Below are positions 7,955 to 17,028 of a stretch of 42,246 bases of DNA, in pieces; positions within the stretch are counted from its first letter, which is position 1, and every line of letters begins with the position of its first letter. The translations under genes were made by a program, and so were the position numbers. The notes beneath the pieces were generated by a model. The model did no database searches and was not told where the DNA came from. It saw only the letters and a program-made list of their open reading frames with translations. The DNA is from Pseudomonas sp. 21 (lineage in GTDB: Bacteria; Pseudomonadota; Gammaproteobacteria; Pseudomonadales; Pseudomonadaceae): positions 1-42,246 of the forward strand of contig NZ_JYOA01000002.1 in assembly GCF_000955805.1 (NCBI RefSeq), read 5' to 3'.

Positions 7955-8887
7955 ATGAGTTCCGCGCTGTCCATCCGTCAACTGACGAAGACCTACGGCA
8001 ACGGTTTCCAGGCCCTCAAGGGCATCGATCTGGACGTCGCCGAGGGCGATTTCTTTGCCTTGCTGGGCCCCAACGGCGCCGGCAAATCCACCACCATCGG
8101 CATCCTCTCCACCCTGGTGAACAAGACCAGCGGCACGGTCAACGTGTTCGGCCATGACCTGGACAAGGACCCGTATGGCTTGAAGCGCTGCCTGGGCGTG
8201 GTGCCCCAGGAGTTCAACTTCAACCAGTTCGAGAAGGTGTTCGACATCGTCGTCACCCAGGCCGGCTACTACGGCATCCCGATGAGCGTGGCCAAGGGCC
8301 GCGCCGAGAAGTACCTGACCCAGCTGGGCCTGTGGGACAAGCGCAATTCTGCCTCCCGCGAACTCTCCGGCGGCATGAAGCGCCGCCTGATGATCGCCCG
8401 TGCGCTGGTGCACGAGCCGCGCCTGCTGATCCTCGACGAACCCACCGCCGGCGTGGACATCGAACTGCGCCGCTCGATGTGGAACTTCCTCACCGAGCTC
8501 AACCAGGAAGGCATCAGCATCATCCTCACCACGCACTACCTGGAGGAGGCCGAGCAGCTGTGCCGCAACATCGCGATCATCGACCACGGCACCATCGTGG
8601 AGAACACCAGCATGCGCAAGCTGCTGAACAAGCTGCACGTGGAGACCTTCTACCTCGACCTGCAAGGCACCCTGAGCGAGGCGCCGAAGCTGGACGGCTA
8701 CCCGGTGCGCCTGGTGGATGACCACACCCTGGAAGTGCAGGTGGACAAGTCGCTGGGCATCAATGGTCTGTTCGTCCAGCTCAACGCCCAGGGCCTGCAG
8801 GTGCTGAGCCTGCGCAACAAGAGCAACCGCCTGGAGGAACTGTTCGTGTCGCTGGTGGAGAAGAATCTGTCGAAGGTGGCGGTATGA
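7955..8887 (+). CDS. ABC transporter ATP-binding protein (YadG/DrrA type)
   Basis: 310 residues from ATG 7955. A frame opening upstream adds 32 residues without homologous character. Walker A GPNGAGKST, Q-loop VVPQEFNFN, signature LSGGMKRRL, Walker B LLILDEPTAGVD and switch His TTHYLEEAEQL are all present, so it should hydrolyse ATP. About 70 extra C-terminal residues form the regulatory tail common in this exporter class. It overlaps the permease gene by 4 nt (ATGA), so the two are co-translated. The transported substrate is unknown; E. coli YadGH is the nearest family I know. Confidence 0.93.
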   Translation: MSSALSIRQLTKTYGNGFQALKGIDLDVAEGDFFALLGPNGAGKSTTIGILSTLVNKTSGTVNVFGHDLDKDPYGLKRCLGVVPQEFNFNQFEKVFDIVVTQAGYYGIPMSVAKGRAEKYLTQLGLWDKRNSASRELSGGMKRRLMIARALVHEPRLLILDEPTAGVDIELRRSMWNFLTELNQEGISIILTTHYLEEAEQLCRNIAIIDHGTIVENTSMRKLLNKLHVETFYLDLQGTLSEAPKLDGYPVRLVDDHTLEVQVDKSLGINGLFVQLNAQGLQVLSLRNKSNRLEELFVSLVEKNLSKVAV

Positions 8888-9663
8888 GCCACGAACTGCG
8901 CGCCAACTGGGTCGCCCTCAACACCATCGTCTACCGCGAAGTCCGCCGCTTCCTGCGCATCTGGCCGCAGACCCTGCTGCCGCCGGCGATCACCATGGTT
9001 CTGTACTTCGTCATCTTCGGCAACCTGATCGGCCGGCAGATCGGCGACATGGGCGGCTTCACCTACATGCAGTACATCGTGCCGGGGCTGATCATGATGT
9101 CGGTGATCACCAACTCCTATGGCAACGTGGTGTCGAGCTTCTTCGGCAGCAAGTTCCAGCGCAACATCGAGGAGCTGCTGGTCTCGCCGGTATCGCCGCA
9201 CACCATCCTCCTCGGCTTCGTCTGCGGTGGCGTGCTGCGCGGGCTGGCGGTGGGCGTGATCGTCACCCTCCTGTCGCTGTTCTTCACCGACCTGCAGATC
9301 CATCACCTGGGCATCACCGTGCTGGTGGTGGTGCTGACCGCCGGGATCTTCTCCATGGGCGGTTTCGTCAACGCGGTGTTCGCGCGCAACTTCGATGACA
9401 TCTCCATTGTCCCGACCTTCGTGCTGACGCCGCTGACCTACCTGGGCGGGGTGTTCTACTCGATCACGCTGCTGCCGCCGTTCTGGCAGACGGTGTCGCT
9501 GGCCAACCCGATCCTGCACATGGTCAACGCCTTCCGCTACGGCATCCTCGGCGTGTCCGACATCCGCATCGGCACCGCGGTGATCTTCATGCTGGTGGCA
9601 ACTGTGCTGCTGTATATCTTCTGCGTGCGCCTGCTGGTGAGCGGGCGCGGGATGCGCCAGTAA
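8884..9663 (+). CDS. ABC-2 type permease (YadH type)
   Basis: 259 residues with six predicted membrane helices (about 30-50, 65-85, 110-135, 145-168, 175-195, 228-248) and the ABC-2 signature region around FVLTPLTYLGGVFYSITLLPPFWQ. It forms the membrane half of the exporter with the upstream ATPase, through the 4-nt overlap. A strong terminator follows, closing a two-gene operon. Substrate not predictable. Confidence 0.93.
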   Translation: MSHELRANWVALNTIVYREVRRFLRIWPQTLLPPAITMVLYFVIFGNLIGRQIGDMGGFTYMQYIVPGLIMMSVITNSYGNVVSSFFGSKFQRNIEELLVSPVSPHTILLGFVCGGVLRGLAVGVIVTLLSLFFTDLQIHHLGITVLVVVLTAGIFSMGGFVNAVFARNFDDISIVPTFVLTPLTYLGGVFYSITLLPPFWQTVSLANPILHMVNAFRYGILGVSDIRIGTAVIFMLVATVLLYIFCVRLLVSGRGMRQ

Positions 9664-9684
9664 GCGGCTCGTTGCGATGATTGA

Positions 9685-9717
9685 GAAAAGGCCCCGGTTG
9701 GGGCCTTTTTCTTTTTC
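9685..9717 (+). terminator. Terminator after the ABC exporter
   Basis: AAAAGGCCCC-GGTT-GGGGCCTTTTT followed by CTTTTT, 22 nt after the permease stop. Confidence 0.9.
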
Positions 9718-9754
9718 GGGGTATTGGGTGCATGGCCGCTGGAGCATTTGATCT

Positions 9755-9833
9755 TGTAGGAGCGAGCTTGCTCGCGAACCGCCCAACGCGAGCGCTGCCG
9801 GTGAACCTGTTCGCGAGCAAGCTCGCTCCTACA
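9755..9833. repeat. REP pair overlapping the end of copS
   Basis: TGTAGGAGCGAGCTTGCTCG and its inverted partner CGAGCAAGCTCGCTCCTACA flank about 35 nt, the usual Pseudomonas inverted REP doublet. The right end supplies the TAG stop of copS (9829-9831, minus strand). Confidence 0.9.
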
Positions 9834-11157
9834 GGGAAAGGTGCTTCGGAAACTCGATGATGAATCGCGTCCAGCCCTGTGCCGATTCGCAGCGAATCTC
9901 CCCGCCATGGGCGCGGACGATGGAGCGGCAGATCGCCAACCCCAACCCGGCATGCTCGCCCTGGCCTTCGCGGCGGGCCGGGTCGGCTCGGTAGAAACGG
10001 TCGAACAGGCGCGGCAGGCGCTCGGGTGGAATCTCCCTGCCCGGGTTTTCCACGCTCAGGCGGCCCGGCTCCAGGCGTACGCGAATCTGCCCGCCGTCCG
10101 GGGTGAAGCGCAGGGCGTTGTCCAGCAGGTTGGCCAGTACCCGGCGCAGCAGGGCGCGGTCGCCCTGTGCCGACAGCTCGCCCTCGCGTTCCAGGCGGAT
10201 GGACTTCTCTTCGGCCAGCGGCCCGTAGAACTCCAGCAACTCGTCCACCTCGCTGGCCAGCGCCAGTGGCTGGCTGCTAGGGGCGAGCAACCCGTGGTCG
10301 GCCTTGGCCAGGAACAGCATGTCATTGACCATCGCGGTGAGCCGCTCCAGCTCCTCCAGGTTGCCGTGCAGCGCCTCGCGATAGTCCTCCAGGCCGCGCG
10401 AGCGCGACAGCACCACCTGGGTCTGGGTCAGTAGCCCGGTCAACGGTGTGCGCAACTCATGGGCGATGTCGGCGGAGAACGCCGACAGGCGCTGGAAGGC
10501 CTCTTCCAGGCGCGCCAGCATGGCGTTCAGTTCGCCGGCCAGACCGCGCAGTTCCTGCGGCATCTGCCCGGCGTCCAGGCGGGTGGTCAGCGAGTGCGCG
10601 CTGACCTGCGCCGCCACCTCGCTCATGCGTCGCAACGGGCGCAGGCTGGCGCGGGCGGCCCAGGCGCCGAGCAGGGCGGTGGCCAGGGCGGAGAAGCCCA
10701 TGGTCATCCAGATCAAGCGCTGCATGCGTTGCAGGAAATGCTGGTGGTGGGTGATGTCGAGGATCAGGGTGAGCTGCGGTCCTTTGGTCTGGCTGGCATC
10801 CAGCGGCGCCTGCAGTTCGCGATAGGCAGGGGCTTCGTCGCTGGCCATGTTCATCGCCGGCAGTTGCCAGAACCAGCGTTGGCCGTCAGGGCCTTGCAGG
10901 CGCAGGCCGAGGTCGGGGTGGCGCTCCAGCTCGCGGCGCAGCTCGGCGGAGTGTGGCGCCAGTTCGTCGGCGTTGCCGACGCCCTTCAATACATCGCGGA
11001 AGATCGCCAGCTTTCCGCTCAGCAACTGCTGGTCCAGCTCGATGAAGTGCGCCTCGCTGGCACGGCTGAAAATGAGGCCGGCCAGCAACGACACGGCGGC
11101 AGTGCAGGCGGCGAACAGCAGGCTCAGGCGCAGGCCGAGGGACAGGCGCGCGCTCAT
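9829..11157 (-). CDS. copS: Copper-sensing histidine kinase CopS
   Basis: 442 residues. Helix one is at about 9-30 and helix two at about 148-170; they enclose a periplasmic sensor of roughly 118 residues that includes His37 and a HHQH cluster at 137-140, suitable for copper ligands. A HAMP region follows. The phospho-acceptor is His233 in [15 protein letters not shown]. The ATPase domain keeps its N, G1, F ([10 protein letters not shown]) and G2 ([11 protein letters not shown]) boxes. ATG 11157 overlaps the copR stop (ATGA). The stop codon lies inside a REP element. It should phosphorylate CopR in response to periplasmic copper; the sensing assignment rests on the adjoining copper operon. 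Confidence 0.93.
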   Translation of the reverse strand: MSARLSLGLRLSLLFAACTAAVSLLAGLIFSRASEAHFIELDQQLLSGKLAIFRDVLKGVGNADELAPHSAELRRELERHPDLGLRLQGPDGQRWFWQLPAMNMASDEAPAYRELQAPLDASQTKGPQLTLILDITHHQHFLQRMQRLIWMTMGFSALATALLGAWAARASLRPLRRMSEVAAQVSAHSLTTRLDAGQMPQELRGLAGELNAMLARLEEAFQRLSAFSADIAHELRTPLTGLLTQTQVVLSRSRGLEDYREALHGNLEELERLTAMVNDMLFLAKADHGLLAPSSQPLALASEVDELLEFYGPLAEEKSIRLEREGELSAQGDRALLRRVLANLLDNALRFTPDGGQIRVRLEPGRLSVENPGREIPPERLPRLFDRFYRADPARREGQGEHAGLGLAICRSIVRAHGGEIRCESAQGWTRFIIEFPKHLSL

Positions 11158-11834
11158 GCTTCGCGCTCTTCCAGTACGTAACCCATGCCACGCACGGTGT
11201 GGATCAGGCGTTGCGGGAAGTCGTCGTCGACCTTGGCGCGCAGGCGGCGGATGGCGACCTCGATGACGTTGGTGTCGCTGTCGAAATTCATGTCCCACAC
11301 CTGGGAGGCGATCAGCGACTTGGGCAGCACCTCGCCGCTGCGGCGCAGCAGCAACTCCAGCAGGGCGAACTCCTTGGCGGTCAGGTCGATGCGCTTGCCG
11401 GCGCGCTGCACGCGGCGGCGCAGCAGGTCCAGCTCGAGGTCGGCCAGTTGCAGGGTGGTTTCCTGGATCTGCTGGCCGCCGCGGCGCAGCAGGGTGCGGA
11501 CGCGGGCGAGCAGTTCGACGAAGGCAAAGGGTTTCACCAGATAGTCGTCGGCACCCAGTTCCAGGCCGCGCACGCGGTCTTCCACGGCGTCGCGGGCGGT
11601 GAGGAACAGCACCGGCACTGCGCTGCCGGCCTGGCGCACCGCCTGGAGGATCTGCCAGCCATCGCGGCCGGGGAGCATCACGTCGAGGATCAGCAGGTCG
11701 TGCTCGGCGGCCAGGGCCAGTTGCAGGCCTTCGTCGCCGTCGGCGGTCAGGTCGACGGCGAAGCCGGCCTCACTCAGGCCCTGCTGCAGGTATTGGCCGA
11801 TGCGGGGTTCATCTTCGACGATGAGGAGTTTCAT
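11154..11834 (-). CDS. copR: Copper response regulator CopR (OmpR family)
   Basis: 226 residues from ATG 11834; a longer upstream frame has no receiver homology. The receiver (1-115) has acidic residues E7/D8, phospho-acceptor D51 in [10 protein letters not shown], the switch Thr in VLFLTARD and Lys in YLVKPF. The winged-helix domain (about 125-224) includes [20 protein letters not shown] and [15 protein letters not shown]. It overlaps copS by 4 nt and is divergent from the cupredoxin-copA-copB operon. A CopR-type box lies in the shared intergenic region. Probable activator of copper-defence genes. Confidence 0.94.
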   Translation of the reverse strand: MKLLIVEDEPRIGQYLQQGLSEAGFAVDLTADGDEGLQLALAAEHDLLILDVMLPGRDGWQILQAVRQAGSAVPVLFLTARDAVEDRVRGLELGADDYLVKPFAFVELLARVRTLLRRGGQQIQETTLQLADLELDLLRRRVQRAGKRIDLTAKEFALLELLLRRSGEVLPKSLIASQVWDMNFDSDTNVIEVAIRRLRAKVDDDFPQRLIHTVRGMGYVLEEREA

Positions 11835-11923
11835 GGTCCGGGCTTCCGTCCTGGCGCGTGCGCCGAATTCTGTCAGTGTGGCTGGCCGCTTTATACCGCG
11901 ACAGCCGCCGATCAGCGCCAAGC

Positions 11924-11938
11924 TGACACATTTGTAAT
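11924..11938 (+). promoter_or_regulatory. CopR box candidate
   Basis: TGACACATTTGTAAT matches the pattern TGACA-N4-TGT-N-AT that I recall for CopR of P. aeruginosa. It sits 75 nt before the cupredoxin ATG and 89 nt before the copR ATG, so one site could serve both directions. Confidence 0.65.
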
Positions 11939-12013
11939 CTTCCCGACAGGCAAGCCTCAGGCGCGGATGGCGACCATGGCCGCAAGCAATCGAATCCATC
12001 AAGGAAAGTCGCC

Positions 12014-12550
12014 ATGTCCCCGCTCAACCTGTTCCGTGCCTCCGTCCTCGGCCTCGCCGCCGTCATCAGCCTGCCGGCCCTGGCCGACGCCGGGCACGCC
12101 TACGACTTCGGCAAGCCGGCCAAGGCCGCCCAGGCTACTCGCACCGTGGAGATCAAGCTGGGCGAGATGTTCTTCGAGCCGGAGAACATCGACGTGAAGC
12201 CGGGCGAGACCGTGCGCTTCGTCATCCACAACACGGGCAGCCTGCTGCACGAATTCAACCTGGGCAGCGCCGCCATGCACGCCGGCCACCAGAAGGAAAT
12301 GCAGCAGATGATGGATGCCGGGATGCTCACGCCGACCGGCATGCAGCACGACATGAGCCAGATGGACCATTCGAAGATGGGCCACGGGCAGATGATGAAG
12401 CACGACGATCCCAACAGCGTGCTGGTGGAGCCGGGCAAGAGCGCCGAGCTGACCTGGACCTTCAGCAAGGCCACCAGCCTGGAGTTCGCCTGCAACATTC
12501 CGGGGCACTACCAGGCCGGCATGGTCGGCAAACTGACCGTCAAGCCTTGA
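12014..12550 (+). CDS. Periplasmic cupredoxin with Met/His-rich insert (PA2807-like)
   Basis: 178 residues. A Sec signal ([17 protein letters not shown]) is followed by a type 1 copper fold. Likely ligands are the His of LLHEFNLG and the Cys, His and Met of [13 protein letters not shown]. Between them is an insert of about 45 residues rich in Met and His ([28 protein letters not shown]), suited to binding several Cu(I)/Cu(II) ions. A purine-rich AAGGAAAG precedes the ATG. It is the first gene of the operon, with copA starting 10 nt later, and is probably CopR-controlled. Role: periplasmic copper binding or electron transfer to CopA. Related to PA2807 and CopI-type proteins. Confidence 0.9.
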   Translation: MSPLNLFRASVLGLAAVISLPALADAGHAYDFGKPAKAAQATRTVEIKLGEMFFEPENIDVKPGETVRFVIHNTGSLLHEFNLGSAAMHAGHQKEMQQMMDAGMLTPTGMQHDMSQMDHSKMGHGQMMKHDDPNSVLVEPGKSAELTWTFSKATSLEFACNIPGHYQAGMVGKLTVKP

Positions 12551-12560
12551 GCGCGCCGAG

Positions 12561-14216
12561 ATGATTCGCGCAAGGGATTGGGCCCTGGGGGCGCTGCTGC
12601 TGGCACCATTGGCGGTGCAGGCCGGCGTGTATGACCTGACGATTGGCGAGGGCGAGTTGAAGCTGTCCGATGGCGCGCGCAAGGCGCTCACGGTGAACGG
12701 CCAGACACCCGCGCCGGAGTTGCGTTTCAAGGAGGGCGAGGATGTCGAATTGCGCGTCACCAACACCCTCGAGCGCGACACCTCGCTGCACTGGCACGGG
12801 CTGATCCTGCCCTATACCCAGGATGGCGTGCCGGGCATCAGCTTCCCGGGTATCAAGCCGGGCGAGACCTTCACCTACCGCTTCACCGTCAAGCAGTCCG
12901 GCACCTACTGGTACCACGCCCACAGCGACTTCCAGGAGATCGAGGGCCTCTACGGCCCGCTGGTGATCGAGCCGAAGGCGCGCGAGCCGTACCGCTACGA
13001 CCGCGAGTACACCCTGCTGCTGGCCGACTGGCACGACACGAAGCCGGAAACCGTGTTCGCCAACCTGAAGAAGCAGAGCGACTACTACAACCACAACCAG
13101 CGCACCCTCGGCGACTTCATCGCCGACTCCAGCGCCAATGGTTTCATGGCGACCCTGCGCGACCGCCTGGACTGGGGCGGCATGCGCATGACGCCGACGG
13201 ACATCGCCGACATTGCCGGCTTCCGCTTCCTGGTCAACGGCCAGGACGCCACGCAGAACTGGACCGGCCTGTTCAAGCCCGGTGAGCGCGTGCGCCTGCG
13301 CATCATCAACGGCTCGGGCATGAGCTACTTCGACCTGCGCATCCCCGGCCTGAAGATGACGGTGGTGCAGGCCGACGGCAACGACGTGCAGCCGGTGACG
13401 GTGGACGAGCTGCGCATCGCCGTGGCCGAGACCTACGACGTGATAGTCCAGCCGCAGGAGGACCGCGCCTACACCTTCTTCGCCGAAGCCATGGACCGCA
13501 GCGGATACGCCCGTGCGACGCTGACGCCGCGCCCGGGCTTGGTGGCCGAGGTACCGGCATTGCGCGAGCGGCCGCTGCTGACCATGGCCGACATGGGCAT
13601 GAGCCACGGGGGCATGGACCACGGCGGCATGGCGATGGCTCAGCCGGAAGGTTCGGACATGGCCGGCATGGATCACTCGCAGATGGCCGGGATGGATCAT
13701 TCGGCCATGGGCGCCGCCGCGCCGAAGTCCGACTACGCCCCCGGCAGCGGCCTGACGCCGCAACCGGCCGAACCGGGCAACCGCCTGCTGGTCTACGCGG
13801 ACCTGAAAGCCATGCGCCCCTATGCCGACTACCGCGCGCCGGACCGCACCATCGAGTTTCGCCTGACCGGCAACATGGAGCGCTACTTCTGGTCCATCGA
13901 CGGCAAGAAGTACTCCGAGGCCGAGCCGATCCGCCTGACCTACGGCGAGCGCGTGCGCATCCGCTTCGTCAACGACACCATGATGACTCACCCCATGCAC
14001 CTGCACGGCATGTGGATGCAGCTGGACAAGGGCAACGGCCGTTTCAACCCGCTCAAGCACGTGGTCAGCGTGGCGCCGGGCAGCACCCTGGACGTCGACG
14101 TGCCCGCCGACGCCCTGGGCGAATGGGCCTTCCACTGCCACCTGATCTACCACATGGCTGCCGGCATGATGCGCAAGGTCATCGTCGAGCCGGCCCCCGC
14201 CAGCGCCAGCCTCTGA
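12561..14216 (+). CDS. copA: Multicopper oxidase CopA/PcoA
   Basis: 551 residues of periplasmic multicopper oxidase. Copper-site motifs are complete: HWHG (77-80), WYHAH (117-121), HPMHLHG (477-483) and HCHLIYHMAAGM (525-536). The Cys526 motif defines the type 1 and trinuclear centres. A Met-rich segment (about residues 344-390; MSHGGMDHGGM, MAGMDHSQM) binds or oxidises Cu(I). The N-terminus (MIRARDWALGALLLAPLAVQAG) looks like a plain Sec-type signal; I do not see the RR-x-F-[L] Tat motif usual for CopA. It lies between the cupredoxin and copB genes with gaps of 10 and 9 nt. Function: oxidation and sequestration of periplasmic copper. Confidence 0.94.
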   Translation: MIRARDWALGALLLAPLAVQAGVYDLTIGEGELKLSDGARKALTVNGQTPAPELRFKEGEDVELRVTNTLERDTSLHWHGLILPYTQDGVPGISFPGIKPGETFTYRFTVKQSGTYWYHAHSDFQEIEGLYGPLVIEPKAREPYRYDREYTLLLADWHDTKPETVFANLKKQSDYYNHNQRTLGDFIADSSANGFMATLRDRLDWGGMRMTPTDIADIAGFRFLVNGQDATQNWTGLFKPGERVRLRIINGSGMSYFDLRIPGLKMTVVQADGNDVQPVTVDELRIAVAETYDVIVQPQEDRAYTFFAEAMDRSGYARATLTPRPGLVAEVPALRERPLLTMADMGMSHGGMDHGGMAMAQPEGSDMAGMDHSQMAGMDHSAMGAAAPKSDYAPGSGLTPQPAEPGNRLLVYADLKAMRPYADYRAPDRTIEFRLTGNMERYFWSIDGKKYSEAEPIRLTYGERVRIRFVNDTMMTHPMHLHGMWMQLDKGNGRFNPLKHVVSVAPGSTLDVDVPADALGEWAFHCHLIYHMAAGMMRKVIVEPAPASASL

Positions 14217-14225
14217 GGAACCGCC

Positions 14226-14933
14226 ATGAAACGCATTGCAACGGTGGCCTGCGCGGCGACCCTGGGCCTGGCCTTGCCCGCCGAAAGCGCCGAGATGGAC
14301 GACATGCCCCAGGGCTCGCTGCTGATCCAGCGCCTGGAAAGCCGCTTCCATGGCAACGACCAGGCGCTGGGCTGGGAAGCCCAGGGCTGGTACGGCACCG
14401 ACTACCAGAAGCTGCGCCTGAAACTGGAAGGCGAACGCGACGCCGGCGGCCCGACCACCGACAACGAAGTGCAACTGCTCTACCAGCGCCTGGTCGCCGA
14501 CTTCTGGGACTGGCAGGTGGGCGTGCGCCATGACGACCAGCCGGGTCCGTCGCGCACCTATGCCGTTCTCGGTCTCCAGGGGCTGGCGCCGCAGTGGTTC
14601 GAGGTGGACGCCAACCTGTTCCTCAGCGAGCGCGGCGACCCGTCGTTGCGCCTGGAAACCGAGTACGAGCTGCTGCTGACCCAGCGGCTGATCCTCGAAC
14701 CCTCGCTGGAATACAACCTGGCGCTGGCCGATGACCGGGATATCGGCGTGGGTGCGGGCGGCAGCGAGCTGGAGGTGGGCTTGCGCCTGCGCTACGAGCT
14801 GCGCCGGGAGTTCGCACCGTACTTCGGCTACGTCTGGAACAAGACCTACGGCCGCAGCGGCGATATCGCCCGCGCCGAGGGTGAGGACGACGAAGAGGGC
14901 TACTGGGTGGCGGGCGTGCGGATGTGGTTCTGA
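14226..14933 (+). CDS. copB: Outer-membrane copper resistance protein CopB/PcoB
   Basis: 235 residues. A signal peptide ([19 protein letters not shown]) precedes alternating polar/hydrophobic strands of a small outer-membrane barrel ending in the classical terminal aromatic (VRMWF). Family-typical segments include [21 protein letters not shown] near the C-terminus and [21 protein letters not shown] near the N-terminus. It is shorter at the N-terminus than P. syringae CopB, lacking most of the Met/His-rich leader. GAGGAA precedes the ATG. Last gene of the copper operon; it works with CopA, probably by binding copper or permitting its movement at the outer membrane. Confidence 0.93.
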   Translation: MKRIATVACAATLGLALPAESAEMDDMPQGSLLIQRLESRFHGNDQALGWEAQGWYGTDYQKLRLKLEGERDAGGPTTDNEVQLLYQRLVADFWDWQVGVRHDDQPGPSRTYAVLGLQGLAPQWFEVDANLFLSERGDPSLRLETEYELLLTQRLILEPSLEYNLALADDRDIGVGAGGSELEVGLRLRYELRREFAPYFGYVWNKTYGRSGDIARAEGEDDEEGYWVAGVRMWF

Positions 14934-14983
14934 CCTGTCCGCCGGCTTTCATTGCGCGCGAAATCCGGACCCCGCCGCTCCTC

Positions 14984-15083
14984 TGTAGGAGCGGGCCATG
15001 CCCGCGATCGCGCGCGTGGCGCGCTCCTGCAATTTGGCGCCGGAGCTGCTGGGGAATCTGTGCGCGAGCAAGCCAGTTCCAAC
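14984..15083. repeat. REP element (GGAGCGGGCC class) plus a degenerate partner
   Basis: TGTAGGAGCGGGCCATGCCC...GGCGCGCTCCTGCA (14984-15031) is the same class as the element at 36384. A decayed copy (TGCGCGAGCAAGCCAGTTCC) follows near 15059-15080. A GGCCTCCGG/CCGGAGGC hairpin at about 15091-15117 lies between this and queF. No gene is visible in the 14934-15190 gap. Confidence 0.75.
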
Positions 15084-15190
15084 AGGTCCGGCCTCCGGCT
15101 CGTCCGCCGGAGGCTGAAAGGGGCGGCGGATTTGTATACACTCGCCGCCTCGCGTCACCACCCGCATCGCCGATCCAGCAGGACCTCCCC

Positions 15191-16021
15191 ATGCAGCATC
15201 CCGCCGAACACTCGCCCCTGGGCAAATCCAGCGAATACGTCTCCACCTACGCGCCGGAGCTGCTCTTCCCGATTTCCCGCACCACCAAGTGGGCGGAACT
15301 GGGCCTGACCGCGGCTACCCTGCCGTACCAGGGCGTGGACCTGTGGAACTGCTACGAGCTGTCCTGGCTGACCGCGTCGGGCAAGCCGGTGGTGGCCATC
15401 GGCGAGTTCTCGATCCCGGCGCAGTCGCCGAGCATCATCGAATCCAAGTCCTTCAAGCTCTACCTCAACTCGCTGAACCAGACCGCCTTCGACAGCACAG
15501 AAGCCGTGCGCGCGATCATGGAACGCGATCTGTCCGCCGCCGCCGGGGCGCCGGTGGGCGTGCGTGTGCGGGGTCTGGACGAAGTGGCAGGCGAGGGTGT
15601 GGCCGTCATCGAAGGCACCTGCGTCGATGATCTGGATGTCGCGGTGGAGAGCTATGACCACCCGCGTCCCGAGCTGCTGCGCTGCGACGACACCCGCCGT
15701 GTCGACGAAGTGCTCTACAGCCACCTGCTCAAATCCAATTGCCCGGTCACCGGCCAGCCGGACTGGGGCACCCTGGTGATCGAGTACGCCGGCCCGGCGC
15801 TGGATCCCGCCAGCCTGCTGGCCTACGTGGTTTCTTTCCGCCAGCACCAGGATTTCCACGAGCAGTGCGTCGAACGCATCTACCTCGACCTGCAACGCCT
15901 GCTGCAACCGACCCGCCTGACTGTCTACGCGCGCTACGTGCGCCGTGGTGGGCTGGACATCAACCCCTACCGCAGCAGCGAAGCCGTGCAGCCGGACAAT
16001 CGCCGGCTGGTGCGTCAGTAA
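15191..16021 (+). CDS. queF: NADPH-dependent 7-cyano-7-deazaguanine reductase QueF
   Basis: 276 residues, the length of the long (E. coli-type) QueF. It reduces preQ0 to preQ1, the last free-base step before insertion into tRNA during queuosine synthesis. The catalytic Cys184 and Asp191 lie in [12 protein letters not shown]. The QueF motif [11 protein letters not shown] is at 84-94. [13 protein letters not shown] in the C-terminal half is family-typical. AGGACC lies 4 nt before the ATG, so the longer upstream frame is rejected. TTTGTATACACT about 50 nt upstream is a plausible -10 region. It stands alone, and a bidirectional terminator follows. Confidence 0.96.
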   Translation: MQHPAEHSPLGKSSEYVSTYAPELLFPISRTTKWAELGLTAATLPYQGVDLWNCYELSWLTASGKPVVAIGEFSIPAQSPSIIESKSFKLYLNSLNQTAFDSTEAVRAIMERDLSAAAGAPVGVRVRGLDEVAGEGVAVIEGTCVDDLDVAVESYDHPRPELLRCDDTRRVDEVLYSHLLKSNCPVTGQPDWGTLVIEYAGPALDPASLLAYVVSFRQHQDFHEQCVERIYLDLQRLLQPTRLTVYARYVRRGGLDINPYRSSEAVQPDNRRLVRQ

Positions 16022-16050
16022 CTCCCGGCGCGCCTGTAAAACGCGGATAC

Positions 16051-16080
16051 GAAAAACCCGGCCTTGGCCGGGTTTTTCTT
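16051..16080. terminator. Bidirectional terminator, queF / DUF4404
   Basis: GAAAAACCCGGCC-TT-GGCCGGGTTTTTC has A- and T-runs on both sides and lies between convergent genes. Confidence 0.9.
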
Positions 16081-16104
16081 GCCTGGGGGAAAGCCAGTCA
16101 GGGA

Positions 16105-16368
16105 TCAGATCCCCATGTTCGCCAGGCTCTGCACGATGGAGCGCAGCGTGCCGGCCAGCGTCGGATGGCTTGCCTCGAAGCGCTCGACGGCCAGGTTGAC
16201 GTTATCCATCAGAGTCTCGTCGGCCAGCGCCTCTTCGTTGGCCAGCTGCAATTCGATGTCCTTGATCAGGGCTTGCAGTGATTCGCGCTCTTCCGCGTTC
16301 AGCGGCGGCTGACGTTCCAGCTGGTCGCGCAGGGCCTGGAGTTCTTCCTGGAGGCGTTGTGTCGGCAT
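16105..16368 (-). CDS. DUF4404 family protein
   Basis: 87 residues, helical and Leu/Glu-rich (LQEELQALRDQLERQPPL, ALIKDIELQLANEEAL), with no signal or membrane segment. The C-terminal segment FEASHPTLAGTLRSIVQSLANMGI is the family hallmark. A short coiled-coil oligomer is likely. Function unknown. In the recalled PAO1 order it is also next to queF (PA2805). It ends facing the queF terminator and is separated from the upstream HD gene by 78 nt. Confidence 0.88.
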   Translation of the reverse strand: MPTQRLQEELQALRDQLERQPPLNAEERESLQALIKDIELQLANEEALADETLMDNVNLAVERFEASHPTLAGTLRSIVQSLANMGI

Positions 16369-16446
16369 GGTGGTGTCCTTCTGCGGTACGTACCCAAAGA
16401 TGGACCTCGCCCGACGGGGAAAAGGTCCATCGCCATGCCTTTGAGC

Positions 16447-17028
16447 TTAACTCGCCGCGCGCACCCTTGCCTGATGCCGATCAATTCGCAGGAGACGTTC
16501 GAGTAGCGGGAAGAAGTGCTCCAGCTCCGGCGTGCGCATGGCCGGGTCCTTGCCCAGGTCGTCCAGGCGGCGCAGCGTCAGTGCGTCCTGGGAGAAGGGC
16601 GCGTTGAGGAAGGCGCTGGAGCCGCGTTCATCGAACGGCCCGCCCTGCAGCGCCAGGCTCTGCCGCGAGGCCCAGGACAGGCCGGCGTGGTACGCCGGAT
16701 CGACCGCGCAGAGGTAGCGCTTGGCGGCCACATGCAGGCGGATCGGCTGCCAGACGGATTCGGGCAACAGCTCGCGCAACAGAGTGGCGCCGAACTCCTC
16801 GTGGCGCTGGTCCTGTTCGTCGATCAGTTGCGGGTCTTCATAAAGATGGCCGATGTCGTGGAGCAGGGCGGCGATCACCAGGCTGTCGGAACAACCGGCG
16901 CGCTCGGCCAGGGTGGCGCACTGCAGCGCGTGTTCGGCCTGGCTGACGGCCTCGCCGTAGGGCTCGGCGCCATGGCTGGCAAAACGCTCGGCCAGCTCGT
17001 CGAGGAAGCGGTGGCGCTCGTGCTTCAT
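16447..17028 (-). CDS. Phosphonate-degradation-associated HD-domain protein (PhnZ-related)
   Basis: 193 residues, matching the HDIG family usually annotated as 'phosphonate degradation operon associated' (TIGR03276 type). Metal ligands are visible: His33 (AEHALQCA), His57-Asp58 and His61 (ALLHDIGH). Tyr24 and Glu26 precede them in EPYGEAVSQ, a region that in PhnZ contacts substrate. Later family motifs are VAAKRYLCAVDPAYHAGLS and LQGGPFDE. AGGAGAA precedes ATG 17028, which overlaps the HAD gene stop (ATGA), so it is the second gene of a tight pair. PhnZ itself is a diiron oxygenase cleaving hydroxyalkylphosphonates. Whether this protein oxidises or hydrolyses is undecided. Confidence 0.85.
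   Translation of the reverse strand: MKHERHRFLDELAERFASHGAEPYGEAVSQAEHALQCATLAERAGCSDSLVIAALLHDIGHLYEDPQLIDEQDQRHEEFGATLLRELLPESVWQPIRLHVAAKRYLCAVDPAYHAGLSWASRQSLALQGGPFDERGSSAFLNAPFSQDALTLRRLDDLGKDPAMRTPELEHFFPLLERLLRIDRHQARVRAAS

Noticed and set aside
9755-9833. Palindromic repeats as a CRISPR array
   Set aside because: The repeats occur as scattered inverted pairs, not as regularly spaced direct repeats, and no cas genes are near. They match Pseudomonas REP elements.
11154-12002. Longer copR start at 12002
   Set aside because: It would cover the CopR box and add 56 residues before the receiver, which begins cleanly at ATG 11834.
15132-15141. TTGTATACAC upstream of queF as a sixth purine-regulon operator
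   Set aside because: It is one base off the palindrome, lies 12 kb from the cluster before a tRNA-modification gene, and reads equally well as a -10 region. Kept only as a promoter hint.
15031-15190. preQ1 riboswitch before queF
   Set aside because: I could not build the short hairpin plus A-rich tail or pseudoknot expected of a preQ1 aptamer. The visible hairpin is GC-rich and REP-like.
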